Of a stretch of 64,000 nt of DNA, positions 27,662 through 36,142 are shown piece after piece. The notes beneath the pieces were generated by a model that was not told the DNA's origin, made no database searches, and saw only the letters and a program-made list of their open reading frames with translations. Every line of letters begins with the position of its first letter. The stretch's first letter is position 1. A program made the translations under genes and the position numbers. Source of the stretch: Psychroflexus montanilacus (lineage in GTDB: Bacteria > Bacteroidota > Bacteroidia > Flavobacteriales > Flavobacteriaceae); the NCBI RefSeq assembly GCF_020164535.1, contig NZ_JAIQZC010000003.1:1-64000 (forward strand), written 5' to 3'.

Positions 27662-27935
27662 AAAAAAAACCGACTAGTAAGTTGGGGCTTAAAAAGGTGG
27701 TGCCTCCAGTCCCCAAGGCTTTTGGGAGAACCAGGGACACACACGAATCTTTTACACATAAAAAAACCTCAACTAATAAAAGTTGAGGTTAAAAAGGTGG
27801 TGCCTCCAGTCCCCAAGGCTTTGGGGAGAACCAGGGACACATACGAATTTTTTACGCATAAAAAAACCCCAACTAATAAAAGTTGAGGTTTAAAAGGTGG
27901 TGCCTCCAGCCCCGATGCTTCGGGGGAACCAGGGA
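27662..27935 (-). repeat. Three tandem 100-bp repeats of tRNA-Phe 3' end plus terminator
   Basis: The block GGTGGTGCCTCC, which on the - strand is the tRNA-Phe acceptor end, recurs at 27696, 27796 and 27896, an exact 100-bp period. Each unit keeps the T-stem sides (CCAG ... AACCAGGGAC) but the T-loop is replaced by a hairpin: TCCCCAA/TTGGGGA in unit 2 and CCCCGA/TCGGGG in unit 3, with paired changes. Each unit is preceded on the + strand by the tRNA terminator hairpin (27667-27690, 27765-27790, 27865-27890). The tRNA 5' half and anticodon arm are absent. The spacers of units 1 and 2 are near-identical. Confidence 0.9.
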
Positions 27936-28217
27936 CTATTTTCTATTGAGAATATCTTTAAGAATTTCAGGTTGTTCAATGATTTTTTTGATAAACTTTC
28001 TACTCTTCATGCGTTTGATGAACTTCTCAAGTAAAATAGCATCGTTTTTGGATTGACACTGAAAAGAAAGAACGAGTTTCCAATCATCAGCAATTTTAGT
28101 AAAAGCACCTTTAAACTGATGTTGATTGTGAAGATTAACTCTGAAGTCAGCATCAGAAGTTTCACCTACATAAAACTTATCTTTTTGTTTAGAATAAATA
28201 ATATACAGAAAATGCAT
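27936..28217 (-). CDS. Single-domain GIY-YIG nuclease inside the tRNA-Phe repeat array
   Basis: 93 aa from the ATG at 28217. It opens MHFLYIIYSKQKDKFYVGET, with YIIY as the GIY and YVG as the YIG element, and ends with FLEKFIKR-like helix sequence (LLEKFIKRMKSRKFIKKII). This is the UvrC/URI-type GIY-YIG domain with no DNA-binding extension. The frame continues upstream through the tRNA to 28325, but that part is tRNA sequence, not protein. The gene lies just behind the tRNA-Phe terminator, and its TAG stop falls at the edge of repeat unit 3. Many short GIY-YIG genes flank RNA genes in Flavobacteriia, as I recall. Confidence 0.85.
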   Translation of the reverse strand: MHFLYIIYSKQKDKFYVGETSDADFRVNLHNQHQFKGAFTKIADDWKLVLSFQCQSKNDAILLEKFIKRMKSRKFIKKIIEQPEILKDILNRK

Positions 28218-28228
28218 TTTATCAGAAT

Positions 28229-28260
28229 TAAAAAAACCCCAACTAATAAAAGTTGAGGTT
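28229..28260 (-). terminator. Terminator of tRNA-Phe
   Basis: On the - strand, hairpin AACCTCAACT / AGTTGGGGTT with a 6-nt loop (one mismatch), then a T-run. Copies of this hairpin accompany each upstream repeat unit. Confidence 0.85.
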
Positions 28261-28267
28261 AAAAAGG

Positions 28268-28340
28268 TGGTGCCTCCAGGAATCGAACCAGGGACACATG
28301 GATTTTCAGTCCATTGCTCTACCAACTGAGCTAAGGCACC
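28268..28340 (-). tRNA. tRNA-Phe (GAA)
   Basis: 73 nt forming a full cloverleaf. Acceptor GGTGCCT/AGGCACC, D-arm GCTCAGTTGGTAGAGC, anticodon stem ATGGA/TCCAT with loop CTGAAAA (anticodon GAA), variable GTGTC, T-loop TTCGATT. The T-stem CCTGG/CCTGG has a T-T mismatch in its middle pair (51-63). CCA is not encoded; after discriminator A the sequence is CCT. It is followed by a terminator and the GIY-YIG gene, and fragments of its 3' end are repeated downstream. Confidence 0.96.
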
Positions 28341-28412
28341 AGTTTTAATGCGGGGGCAAATATAAAACCATTATTTAATTAAACAAAAGAAAAGATGAAA
28401 TATTCTTATCCT

Positions 28413-28420
28413 TATCTTTG
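28413..28420 (+). promoter_or_regulatory. Candidate -7 box for coaX
   Basis: TATCTTTG, 15 bases before the coaX ATG. It probably drives the coaX to CNNM/CorC gene run. Confidence 0.55.
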
Positions 28421-28435
28421 GACTTAAAATCAGTT

Positions 28436-29167
28436 ATGAATTTAGTTGTTGACGTTGGAAATACACAAATCAAATTCGCTGTGTTTGAGGGTGATCAGCT
28501 ACAAGAAAAACACATTTCAACTTTTGAAAATGCAGTTTCAGATCTTCTGGAACTATTAAGTGCCTTCCCGAATCTTTCTAAAAGTATTATTTCTTCTACT
28601 GCGGAGCCTCCAGATGCGCTGAAAAATGCATTATCTCACAGGCTACAACTTATTGAGTTTTCTCACCAAAGCAAATTAAATTTTACAAACGCTTATAAGA
28701 CTCCAGAAACTTTAGGCTCGGATAGAATTGCTTTAGTGGCTGCAGCAGCAGAAGTCTACCCAAATCAAAATGTTCTGGTCGTCGATGCAGGAACCTGCAT
28801 AACTTATGACTTCATAGACAAAAATTCAGTTTTTCAAGGAGGTGCTATATCACCTGGATTGCAGATGAGATTTAAAGCCATGCATACGTTTACTGGAAAA
28901 TTACCGTTGATTACAGAAAGCTTCCAGGGATCAGATTATTTAGGTAAATCTACAAAAGAAGCTATACAAATAGGAGTTCTCAAGTCCATTTGTTATGAAA
29001 TAGATGGTTATATAGAAGATTATCTTATTGATTATGAAGATTTAACAGTGGTTTTAACAGGTGGAGATTATTATTTGTTGTCAGCATCTATAAAAAATAG
29101 CATATTTGCCACTTCTAATTTTTTATTGAAAGGATTAAATAAAATTCTACAACTCAACTCAAATTAA
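28436..29167 (+). CDS. coaX: Type III pantothenate kinase
   Basis: 243 aa from the ATG at 28436 (MNLVVDVGNTQIKFAVFEG); the in-frame TTG at 28418 lies in the promoter box. Phosphate-1 motif DVGNTQIK, the substrate region GSDRIALVAAA (~93), the phosphate-2 motif DAGTCITYDF (~115) and GGAISPGLQMR (~133) define CoaX. It phosphorylates pantothenate, the first step of CoA synthesis, and needs a monovalent cation. The stop overlaps the next ATG by one base. Confidence 0.95.
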   Translation: MNLVVDVGNTQIKFAVFEGDQLQEKHISTFENAVSDLLELLSAFPNLSKSIISSTAEPPDALKNALSHRLQLIEFSHQSKLNFTNAYKTPETLGSDRIALVAAAAEVYPNQNVLVVDAGTCITYDFIDKNSVFQGGAISPGLQMRFKAMHTFTGKLPLITESFQGSDYLGKSTKEAIQIGVLKSICYEIDGYIEDYLIDYEDLTVVLTGGDYYLLSASIKNSIFATSNFLLKGLNKILQLNSN

Positions 29168-30417
29168 TGTTTACAAGATTTATTCTTTTAGTCTCGATAC
29201 TACTTTTTACGTCATCCTCTCTTCTTGCTCAGCAAGGCTCTTTATCCCCCTACTCATTTTTAGGTATAGGAACCAAAGGATTTAGAGGAACAGTCGAGAA
29301 CAGAGCTATGGGCGGTTTAGCTAGTATAGGAGACAGTATTCACCTAAACCTTAGAAATCCAGCTGCTTATGCAGATTTAAAATTAACGGCTTTTACGGCA
29401 GGTGCAACCTATAATTCAGTTGAATTAGAATCTGACCAAAATTCTGATAACTTAAATTATTTAACCTTAGACTATATTGCGATAGGGCTTCCTTTTAATA
29501 ATTTGGGTGTAGGCTTTGGGGTTAAGCCAAAAAGCGCAGTGGGATATGAATTAGAGCAATCGTCATCTACTCAGATTTCAAGATTTGATGGTAGAGGTGG
29601 ACTCAATACAGTTTATTTTTCAGTTGGTTTTGAACCTATCAAAAATTTAAGACTTGGAGCCACTGCCAATTACAATTTTGGTGATATAGAAAATAAGGCC
29701 ATCGTTTTCAATGAAGGTGTGCAATTTGCTTCAAGAGAAATTAATTTTACAGACATCAATGGATTTTCATTTGATGCTGGAGCACTTTATGATTTGAAAC
29801 TTACAAATCAGTTAACTTTGAAGTCTTCTGCTAGGTACGAGACGGGATCTTCATTGAGTGTGAATAGAAGAAGAGAATTAGCAACGATACAGTTAGGGCA
29901 AAATGAAACCGAAAACGTGATCAATCAAATTGATGTTGAACCTTTGGATACAGAAATTGATTTGCCAGAGATGTATGCTTTTGGATTAGGGCTTGGTGAG
30001 GACAAAAAATGGTTTGTTGGTTTAGAGTATGAAAACTATCAGGCGGGAGACTTTTCTGCATTGGCATTCAACTTTGGCCCTGAAGTTGTCCAGAAAGAGT
30101 CGAATACTTTTAAATTAGGTGGATTTTATGTGCCTAGGTACAATGACCCCGTAAGCTACTTTAAAAGAGTGGTTTATAGAGCTGGAATAAGGTATGAAGA
30201 GAGTGGGCTGGAGTATCAGGGAGAAGATATAAACGAGTTTGGCATATCATTTGGTTTAGGTTTACCTGCCGGTCGGGTTTTTACCAATGCCAACTTAGGA
30301 GTTGAATATTTTGAAAGGGGTACAACTTCAAATAATTTAATACAGGAAAATTTTATTAGTGTATTTTTGAGTTTCTCTTTCAACGACAAATGGTTCATTA
30401 AATCTAAATATAATTAA
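29167..30417 (+). CDS. Outer-membrane beta-barrel protein (FadL/PorV-like)
   Basis: 416 aa with signal peptide (MFTRFILLVSILLFTSSSLLAQ). After it comes SPYSFLGIGTKGFRG...RAMGGL and LRNPAAYADLKLT, a start typical of FadL-like and PorV-like outer-membrane proteins in Bacteroidota; amphipathic strands follow to a C-terminal aromatic strand (SFNDKWFIKSKYN). Substrate unknown. It lies in a gene run coaX, this gene, TPR protein, lptC, whose order suggests an envelope function. Confidence 0.8.
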   Translation: MFTRFILLVSILLFTSSSLLAQQGSLSPYSFLGIGTKGFRGTVENRAMGGLASIGDSIHLNLRNPAAYADLKLTAFTAGATYNSVELESDQNSDNLNYLTLDYIAIGLPFNNLGVGFGVKPKSAVGYELEQSSSTQISRFDGRGGLNTVYFSVGFEPIKNLRLGATANYNFGDIENKAIVFNEGVQFASREINFTDINGFSFDAGALYDLKLTNQLTLKSSARYETGSSLSVNRRRELATIQLGQNETENVINQIDVEPLDTEIDLPEMYAFGLGLGEDKKWFVGLEYENYQAGDFSALAFNFGPEVVQKESNTFKLGGFYVPRYNDPVSYFKRVVYRAGIRYEESGLEYQGEDINEFGISFGLGLPAGRVFTNANLGVEYFERGTTSNNLIQENFISVFLSFSFNDKWFIKSKYN

Positions 30418-30430
30418 ATACTTAAAAATT

Positions 30431-31801
30431 ATGAAGTTTAAATTCGTTTTTACACTTTTAGGAGTATTCTTCGCTTTCAATATGGCAAGTGCTCAAGATT
30501 GTAATGTGACACTAAGTTTATTTAACGAAAGTGCCAAAGTCAATAACTTTAGCGATGCTTATCCAAAATATAAGCAACTCTTAGAGAATTGTTCAGACTC
30601 TCACATACTTATCTATCAGCGAGGGGAAAAAATACTGGAAGGTATGATAGATGAAGAAGAAAATGTCGAGAGAAAACAAGAGTTAGTTCAAGAGTTTATT
30701 GATAACCAAATGATGCGTTTGGAGAAGTTCCCAAATAAAACTAAGAAAGCAGACATATACGCAGATATTGCAATGATTCAATATAAAAATGAAGTAGGAA
30801 GCTTGGAAGAGCGTCTTGAGGCATTTGAAAAAGTAGTAGAAATTGATAAAGATAATTTTGCCTCACCAGTTGCTTTGTATGCCTATTTTAGAATCGCAAA
30901 CGATCTTAATGATGCTGGAGAGAGAGACATCCAATTTTTATTCAATAAATACGATGAGGTAATTGAGTTAATCGAAACTCAAGAGAACGATAAGGCTATT
31001 GAGGCCAAACCGCTTATTGAAAAGCAGGAAGCTCAAGAAGAGTTAACATCTAGAGAAGCTAGAATTCTAAAAAATTCTGAAATCTACTTGAGAAACTATA
31101 CCAAGATTAAGGGAAGTGTCAACTCTTTATTAGGATCTAAGGCAGATTGTGATAACTTGATTCCATTATATAACAAGGACTTTGAAGAAAAGAAAACTGA
31201 TGTTAATTGGTTGAGGAATGCGAACGAAAGACTGTCTGCAAAAGACTGTACAGAAGACCCATTGTTCTTCAAAGTTTCTGAAGCACTTCATCAGATTGAA
31301 CCTTCTGCGAATTCAGCTTATTCTTTGGGTCAGTTGGCAGAAGCAGAAGGCAACAGAAAGAAAGCCTTAGAATACCTGAATGAAGCTGCAGAGCTGGCTA
31401 CTGATAAGGGTAGAAAGTCTAGAATATATTACAGAATCGCCAATAACTATAATGCACAGGGTAGTTATTCTCAGGCCAGAACATATTATAGAAGAGCATT
31501 GGATAACAAACCATCACTTGGTGTAGCTTATCTAAAAATTGCAGAGATGTATGCCAAAAGTGCTAATGACTGTGGAAACTCAGTTTTTGAGAAGAGAGCG
31601 GTTTACTGGTTGGCAGCAGATTATGCAGCCAGAGCAGGACGTGTAGACCCGTCTATTAGTTCTAATGCGAGTGGTGCAGCAGAAAGTTATAAAGGTAGAG
31701 CTCCGCAAAAATCGGATATCTTTCAGGAAGATGCAGCTGGAACAAAAATCTCATTTTCAAATTGTTGGATAGGAGAAAGTGTGGTTGTACCAAATCTCTA
31801 G
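30431..31801 (+). CDS. Secreted tetratricopeptide repeat protein
   Basis: 456 aa with a signal peptide (cleavage after NMASAQ). The body is almost fully helical. Clear TPR units lie towards the C-terminus (NSAYSLGQLAEAEGNRKKALEYLNEAAEL, KSRIYYRIANNYNAQG, QARTYYRRALDNKPSLGVAYLKIAEMY; each about 34 residues). It probably scaffolds protein contacts in the periplasm. It ends 1 bp before the lptC start region, suggesting translational coupling. Confidence 0.85.
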   Translation: MKFKFVFTLLGVFFAFNMASAQDCNVTLSLFNESAKVNNFSDAYPKYKQLLENCSDSHILIYQRGEKILEGMIDEEENVERKQELVQEFIDNQMMRLEKFPNKTKKADIYADIAMIQYKNEVGSLEERLEAFEKVVEIDKDNFASPVALYAYFRIANDLNDAGERDIQFLFNKYDEVIELIETQENDKAIEAKPLIEKQEAQEELTSREARILKNSEIYLRNYTKIKGSVNSLLGSKADCDNLIPLYNKDFEEKKTDVNWLRNANERLSAKDCTEDPLFFKVSEALHQIEPSANSAYSLGQLAEAEGNRKKALEYLNEAAELATDKGRKSRIYYRIANNYNAQGSYSQARTYYRRALDNKPSLGVAYLKIAEMYAKSANDCGNSVFEKRAVYWLAADYAARAGRVDPSISSNASGAAESYKGRAPQKSDIFQEDAAGTKISFSNCWIGESVVVPNL

Positions 31802-31802
31802 A

Positions 31803-32360
31803 ATGTTTATTAAAAAATCAATTATTTACAAAAGCATTGCTGTATGTACATTTACAGCAATGCTTTTTGCTTGTGAGGGAAATCTCAAAGACGTCAAGGA
31901 AATGGAAAAAGATTTTCTCACGCCTCAATCCAAAGTTTACGACCTCAATCTGTTTTACACAGATAGTGGGACAGTGAAAGCCAATTTGAGAAGTCCTGAA
32001 ATGCTGGATTTTTCTAACAGGAGTTTTCCTTTTAGAGAATTTCCTAAGGGTATAGAATTGGATTTTTTTGAGCAGGACTCTAGTAAAAATACAATTGTCT
32101 CAGATTACGCAATTCAGTATCTGGAGAGTGGTTTGATAGACTTGAGGGATAATGTGAAAATTGTGACCTCAGACAGCACAATCTTGAGAGGTCCTCAACT
32201 CTATTGGGACCAGGAGCAAGAATGGTTATTTACAGATTATAAATACGATTTACAATTACCCAACGGAGCTAGAAACCAAGGGGAAGGTTTTGATTCTGAT
32301 CAGAAATTTAGTACTTTCAATTCAAGATCCAATACAGGGATCCAATACATACAAGAGTGA
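31803..32360 (+). CDS. lptC: LPS export periplasmic protein LptC (lipoprotein form)
   Basis: 185 aa from the ATG at 31803. N-terminal lipoprotein signal (FTAMLFACEG, lipobox LFAC). The body has the LptC pattern: short beta strands with YDLNLFYTDSGTVKANLRSPEM, FPKGIELDFFEQDS, ADYAIQYLESGLIDLRDNVKI-like blocks and the tail IQYIQE. LptC links the LptB2FG extractor to the LptA bridge. Enteric LptC has a membrane helix instead of a lipid anchor. The stop overlaps the next ATG by one base. Confidence 0.85.
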   Translation: MFIKKSIIYKSIAVCTFTAMLFACEGNLKDVKEMEKDFLTPQSKVYDLNLFYTDSGTVKANLRSPEMLDFSNRSFPFREFPKGIELDFFEQDSSKNTIVSDYAIQYLESGLIDLRDNVKIVTSDSTILRGPQLYWDQEQEWLFTDYKYDLQLPNGARNQGEGFDSDQKFSTFNSRSNTGIQYIQE

Positions 32361-32551
32361 TGAAATTTTTTAAATATTTTGAGTTTGCTTATATAGCTTT
32401 TGCGATTTTCTTCATTATTGAAGCCGTCCGCACCTGGGCCGATAGTGAAAGCAGAGCTTATCTATACCTTTTCTTTTCAGCATTAGCTGTTTTTATGTTC
32501 TTTTTCAAAAGAAGATTCCGTAAAAAAATAGAAAATAAAAACAAGAAGTAA
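32360..32551 (+). CDS. Small two-span membrane protein (63 aa)
   Basis: The ATG at 32360 overlaps the lptC TGA, and its last base is the first base of the next ATG, so it is tightly coupled on both sides. Two membrane helices (~res 6-22 and ~34-48) with acidic WADSESR between them and a basic tail (KRRFRKKIENKNKK). Conserved-looking position between lptC and the CNNM protein suggests a real gene; function unknown. Confidence 0.75.
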   Translation: MKFFKYFEFAYIAFAIFFIIEAVRTWADSESRAYLYLFFSALAVFMFFFKRRFRKKIENKNKK

Positions 32552-33840
32552 TGAGTACAGAAGTCCTCATCATTATCTCTTGTCTTCTCCTTTCAGCCTT
32601 TTTTTCTGGGATGGAAATTGCCTTTGTATCCTCCAATAAGGTTCACATTGAACTACAGAAAAACCAAACAGACATCATTGCGAGTGTTTTAAAAACACTT
32701 ACCAAGAAGCCTTCCAAGTTTATAGCAACCATGCTGGTAGGAAATAACATCGCTCTAGTTGTATATGGTTTCTTTATGGGAGATTTGATCATGAATTGGT
32801 TTGTAAGCATGCAGCCCGTCGATAATGAATTCCTGAGTTACCTTATTACTGAAGCAAGTCTATTCACTCAGACTTTGATTTCCACTTTAGTTATCCTCTT
32901 CACAGCAGAATTCCTTCCAAAGGTGTTTTTTCAAATTTATGCCAATGTACTTTTGAAGGTCTTTAGTGTTCCTGCATTTATTTTTTATTATCTCTTCAGT
33001 TTTATTTCCAGCTTCGTGATCTGGATTTCAGATATTATTTTGAAAAAAGTATTTAAAATTGAAGGAGATAAAGTTCAGCTGAATTTTAGTAAAGTTGAAT
33101 TAGGAGATTACATCAATGAACAGATGGAAGCAGTAGACTCCAAAGAAGACGTGGATTCTGAGATACAGATTTTTCAAAATGCGTTACAATTTTCTGAAGT
33201 AAAAGCAAGAGAGGTCATGATTCCCCGTAACGAAATTGTTGCTGTAGATATCTCAGAAGACACTCAAAACTTAACTGAAATCTTTACCAGAACAGGTCTC
33301 TCCAAGCTTTTGGTTTATAAAGAAAGCAATGATGACATTGTAGGCTATATTCATTCTTTTGAGATGTTCCGACAGCCCAAAGACATCCAAAGTATCTTGA
33401 TGCCGGTAGTATTTGTTCCAGAGACTATGCTGGTAAAAGAAATCCTGAATATCCTCATCAAAAAAGGTAAAAGTATAGCTGTGGTCGTAGATGAATATGG
33501 GGGAACAAGTGGTATGATGACCGTTGAAGATATCGTCGAAGAATTATTTGGTGAGATTGAAGATGAGCACGATTCTGTTATTTTGGTTGAAGAAGTTATC
33601 AGAGAAAATGTATATAAATTTTCGGCTAGACTCGATGTAGATTACATCAATGAAAAGTACGATATCAATCTGCCGGAAAATGAAAATTATGAAACCCTTG
33701 GCGGCATGATTGTGAACACTACTGAAGAAATTCCAGAAGTTGGTGAAGAAGTTATGATCGACCAATTTAAGATTAAAATTCTGGAAGCATCCAATAAAAA
33801 AATTGACTTGGTTTCCATCAAAGTTTTTAACGATGACTGA
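32551..33840 (+). CDS. CNNM/CorC family membrane protein (hemolysin family)
   Basis: 429 aa. N-terminal DUF21/CNNM domain with four membrane segments (~1-165), including SAFFSGMEIAFVSSNKV, then a CBS pair (~200-335, with VMIPRNEIVAVD and VVDEYGGTSGMMTVEDIVEELFGEIEDEHD), then a CorC_HlyC domain (~345-429). Homologues are implicated in Mg/Co efflux; in flavobacteria a related protein (GldE) aids gliding. Which role applies cannot be told from sequence. It ends the run begun at coaX. Confidence 0.88.
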   Translation: MSTEVLIIISCLLLSAFFSGMEIAFVSSNKVHIELQKNQTDIIASVLKTLTKKPSKFIATMLVGNNIALVVYGFFMGDLIMNWFVSMQPVDNEFLSYLITEASLFTQTLISTLVILFTAEFLPKVFFQIYANVLLKVFSVPAFIFYYLFSFISSFVIWISDIILKKVFKIEGDKVQLNFSKVELGDYINEQMEAVDSKEDVDSEIQIFQNALQFSEVKAREVMIPRNEIVAVDISEDTQNLTEIFTRTGLSKLLVYKESNDDIVGYIHSFEMFRQPKDIQSILMPVVFVPETMLVKEILNILIKKGKSIAVVVDEYGGTSGMMTVEDIVEELFGEIEDEHDSVILVEEVIRENVYKFSARLDVDYINEKYDINLPENENYETLGGMIVNTTEEIPEVGEEVMIDQFKIKILEASNKKIDLVSIKVFNDD

Positions 33841-33991
33841 TGTTTTCAATCCTTTCACTTACTTCTAAAAGGCTTGGTTTTCCTTGCGATTATCACCACA
33901 ATAAAACGAATTAAATATTTTGAACAACAAGGTTTTATATATGGGCTAATTATCTTATTTTCGCCCCCTATATTTCTTAAAATATCCTAAA

Positions 33992-36085
33992 ATGGCAATA
34001 CTTAGTAAAATTAGAGAACGTACGGTTTTCCTCATAGTCATCATAGCATTAGCTTTATTTGCTTTTGTTCTTACAGACTTATTTAGAAACGGTGGGTTTT
34101 CTGCAGATAAAGCATCCAGTTCTGTTGGTGTGATTGGTGATGAAGAAATCGGTAGAGAGCAATTTGCTTCCGAGGTTGAAAATATTGTCCAGCAAAGTCA
34201 AGGAAGAACAAGCTCAGTTCAAGCTGCAAAGCAAGCCTGGGAAAATAACCTTCGTAGAACTTTGCTTAAGCAGGAATTCGAAAAGCTTGGTCTTGAAGTT
34301 GGTACAGATCAAATTACAGATGCTATGGCAGAGCAACTAGCTGGTGATCCTAGATTTTCCAATGAAGCAGGGTTTTTTGACGAAGCTAAATTAAAGCAGT
34401 TTATCGCTGAGTTGAAAGTAACTTCACCAGAGCAATACCAGCAATGGGTGAATTTTGAAAAGTCCATGGAAGTTAATGCTAAGTCTCAGCTTTACTTCAA
34501 TATGGTGAGAGCTGGTGTACAGGCAACTCTTCTGGAAGGACAGCAAGTTTATCACCAGGAAAATGATAATTTAACCTTTGAATTTGTAAAAATTCCTTTT
34601 GACTCTGCAGAAGACGTAGAAATTTCAAAATCGGATATTAAGAGCTATATCAACGACCACAAAGAGCGTTTTCAACAGGAAGCAAAAAGAGATATAGAGT
34701 TTGTTTCCTTTGAGGAAAAAGCATCAGAGGAAGATAATGAAGCAGTTTTAGCTGAAATTGAAAAACTGATTTCTGGAGAGAATGACAACTTTAAAACAAT
34801 TGAAAACGTTGAAGAATTTTTAGCAGTAAATTCTGAAACTCCTTATAACGACACATATACATTCGAATACGATATCAAAGGAGAATTTGCTGAGGATATC
34901 CTTGGTCTTGATGTGAACGAAGTTTACGGGCCATATTTTGAGAATGAAAGCTATAAGTTGACTAGAATGCTTGAGCGCTCACAAAAGCCAGATTCAGTAA
35001 AAACCAGTCACATCCTTGTCACTTATGATGGAACACGTGTCGATGGTTCTGTTACCAGATCCAAAGAAGAAGCAAAAAGTCTTGCCGATAGTATCAATTC
35101 TGTAGTCAAAAGAAACTCAGATAAGTTTGCAGAATTGGCTACTGAGTTTTCATCAGATCGTCAAAGCGCAGAAAAAGGTGGAGATTTGGATTGGATTCCC
35201 TACGGTGCTTTGGTGCCAGAATTTAATGATTACGTTTTTGAAGAAGCTAGGGTTAACTCTTACGGGGTTGTTGAAACTGATTTTGGTTTTCATGTGATTT
35301 ATGTGGAAGAAAGAACTTCTCCAAAAGATGTTGTGAAATTGGCTACTGTTACTAAAAGAGTGGAGCCATCAGAGAAAACCTTGAATGAGCTTTACCGTTC
35401 TGCAAGTAAGTTTGAACTGGCAGCAAAGGAAAATGATTTCCGTACAGAGGCAGATACCTTAGGAAAAACTGTCAAACCAGTGAGTGGAATCAACAAGTTG
35501 GATGAAAGCATTCCAGGTGCAGGAAGACAAAGATCCATTGTGAAATGGGCTTTTGAAGACGGAACCAAAGTTGGAGACGTGAAGAGTTTCGATACCGGAA
35601 ACGGATATATTGTAGCTAGAGTTACTAAAAAGACCAAGAAAGGTTTGAAAACACCTGAGGAAGCCTCTGCAGCTGTAACTCCAATCTTAAAAAAGCGAAA
35701 ACAAGCTGAAAAGATTATGGCTCAGATTAAAGAAAATGATTTAGATGCTATAGCAGCAAGCTTTGGACAAATCAAACAAAAAGCAACCTTGATCAACATG
35801 AGCAATCCAGTTATACCTGGTGGAGGTAGAGAGCCAAAAATCGTTGGTGCTGCTTTTGCTATGGAAGAAGGACAGGTTTCCAAACCACTTCAAGGCAGGT
35901 CTGGTGTTTACGTAATTCAACTTCTTGAAAAGAAAACAGCAGAACAATTGCCTTCCTATAGATCCATCGCCAAAGAAGAAACTGAAAAACGAACACGCTC
36001 TTTGATGAACCCTAGAACAAGCCCTATTATAGAAGCTCTAAAAAACAGTAAAGAAATCGAAGACAACCGTCATTTGATTTACTAA
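33992..36085 (+). CDS. ppiD: PpiD/SurA-like peptidylprolyl isomerase, membrane-anchored
   Basis: 697-aa periplasmic folding factor. One N-terminal membrane helix (~12-30, TVFLIVIIALALFAFVLTD), a SurA-N-like chaperone domain, a parvulin domain (~345-445: KTSHILVTYDG, FAELATEFSSDRQSAEKGGDLDW, DFGFHVIYVEERT) and a further C-terminal region (~500-660) resembling a second, degenerate rotamase. This matches the Bacteroidota PpiD layout. Followed by a terminator shared with the convergent GHMP kinase. Confidence 0.9.
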   Translation: MAILSKIRERTVFLIVIIALALFAFVLTDLFRNGGFSADKASSSVGVIGDEEIGREQFASEVENIVQQSQGRTSSVQAAKQAWENNLRRTLLKQEFEKLGLEVGTDQITDAMAEQLAGDPRFSNEAGFFDEAKLKQFIAELKVTSPEQYQQWVNFEKSMEVNAKSQLYFNMVRAGVQATLLEGQQVYHQENDNLTFEFVKIPFDSAEDVEISKSDIKSYINDHKERFQQEAKRDIEFVSFEEKASEEDNEAVLAEIEKLISGENDNFKTIENVEEFLAVNSETPYNDTYTFEYDIKGEFAEDILGLDVNEVYGPYFENESYKLTRMLERSQKPDSVKTSHILVTYDGTRVDGSVTRSKEEAKSLADSINSVVKRNSDKFAELATEFSSDRQSAEKGGDLDWIPYGALVPEFNDYVFEEARVNSYGVVETDFGFHVIYVEERTSPKDVVKLATVTKRVEPSEKTLNELYRSASKFELAAKENDFRTEADTLGKTVKPVSGINKLDESIPGAGRQRSIVKWAFEDGTKVGDVKSFDTGNGYIVARVTKKTKKGLKTPEEASAAVTPILKKRKQAEKIMAQIKENDLDAIAASFGQIKQKATLINMSNPVIPGGGREPKIVGAAFAMEEGQVSKPLQGRSGVYVIQLLEKKTAEQLPSYRSIAKEETEKRTRSLMNPRTSPIIEALKNSKEIEDNRHLIY

Positions 36086-36105
36086 TCAAATTAGAGTGTA
36101 AGATT

Positions 36106-36142
36106 AAATAAGCCCTTCAGCTATAAGTTGAAGGGTTTATTT
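36106..36142. terminator. Bidirectional terminator between ppiD and the GHMP kinase
   Basis: Arms AAATAAGCCCTTCA and TGAAGGGTTTATTT pair over 14 bp with one G-U, 9-nt loop, with A/T runs in both arms. Confidence 0.9.

Noticed and set aside
27696-27860. Micro-ORFs in the repeat units (for example a frame beginning MRKKFVCVPGSP)
   Set aside because: They read through tRNA sequence and the terminator; conservation reflects the repeat, with amino-acid-changing differences between units.
27662-27935. CRISPR-like array
   Set aside because: The 100-bp units are nearly identical throughout, have no unique spacers and derive from tRNA-Phe; no cas gene is near.
28218-28325. N-terminal extension of the GIY-YIG frame (MVEQWTENPCVPGSIPGG)
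   Set aside because: It is a translation of the tRNA-Phe gene and its terminator.
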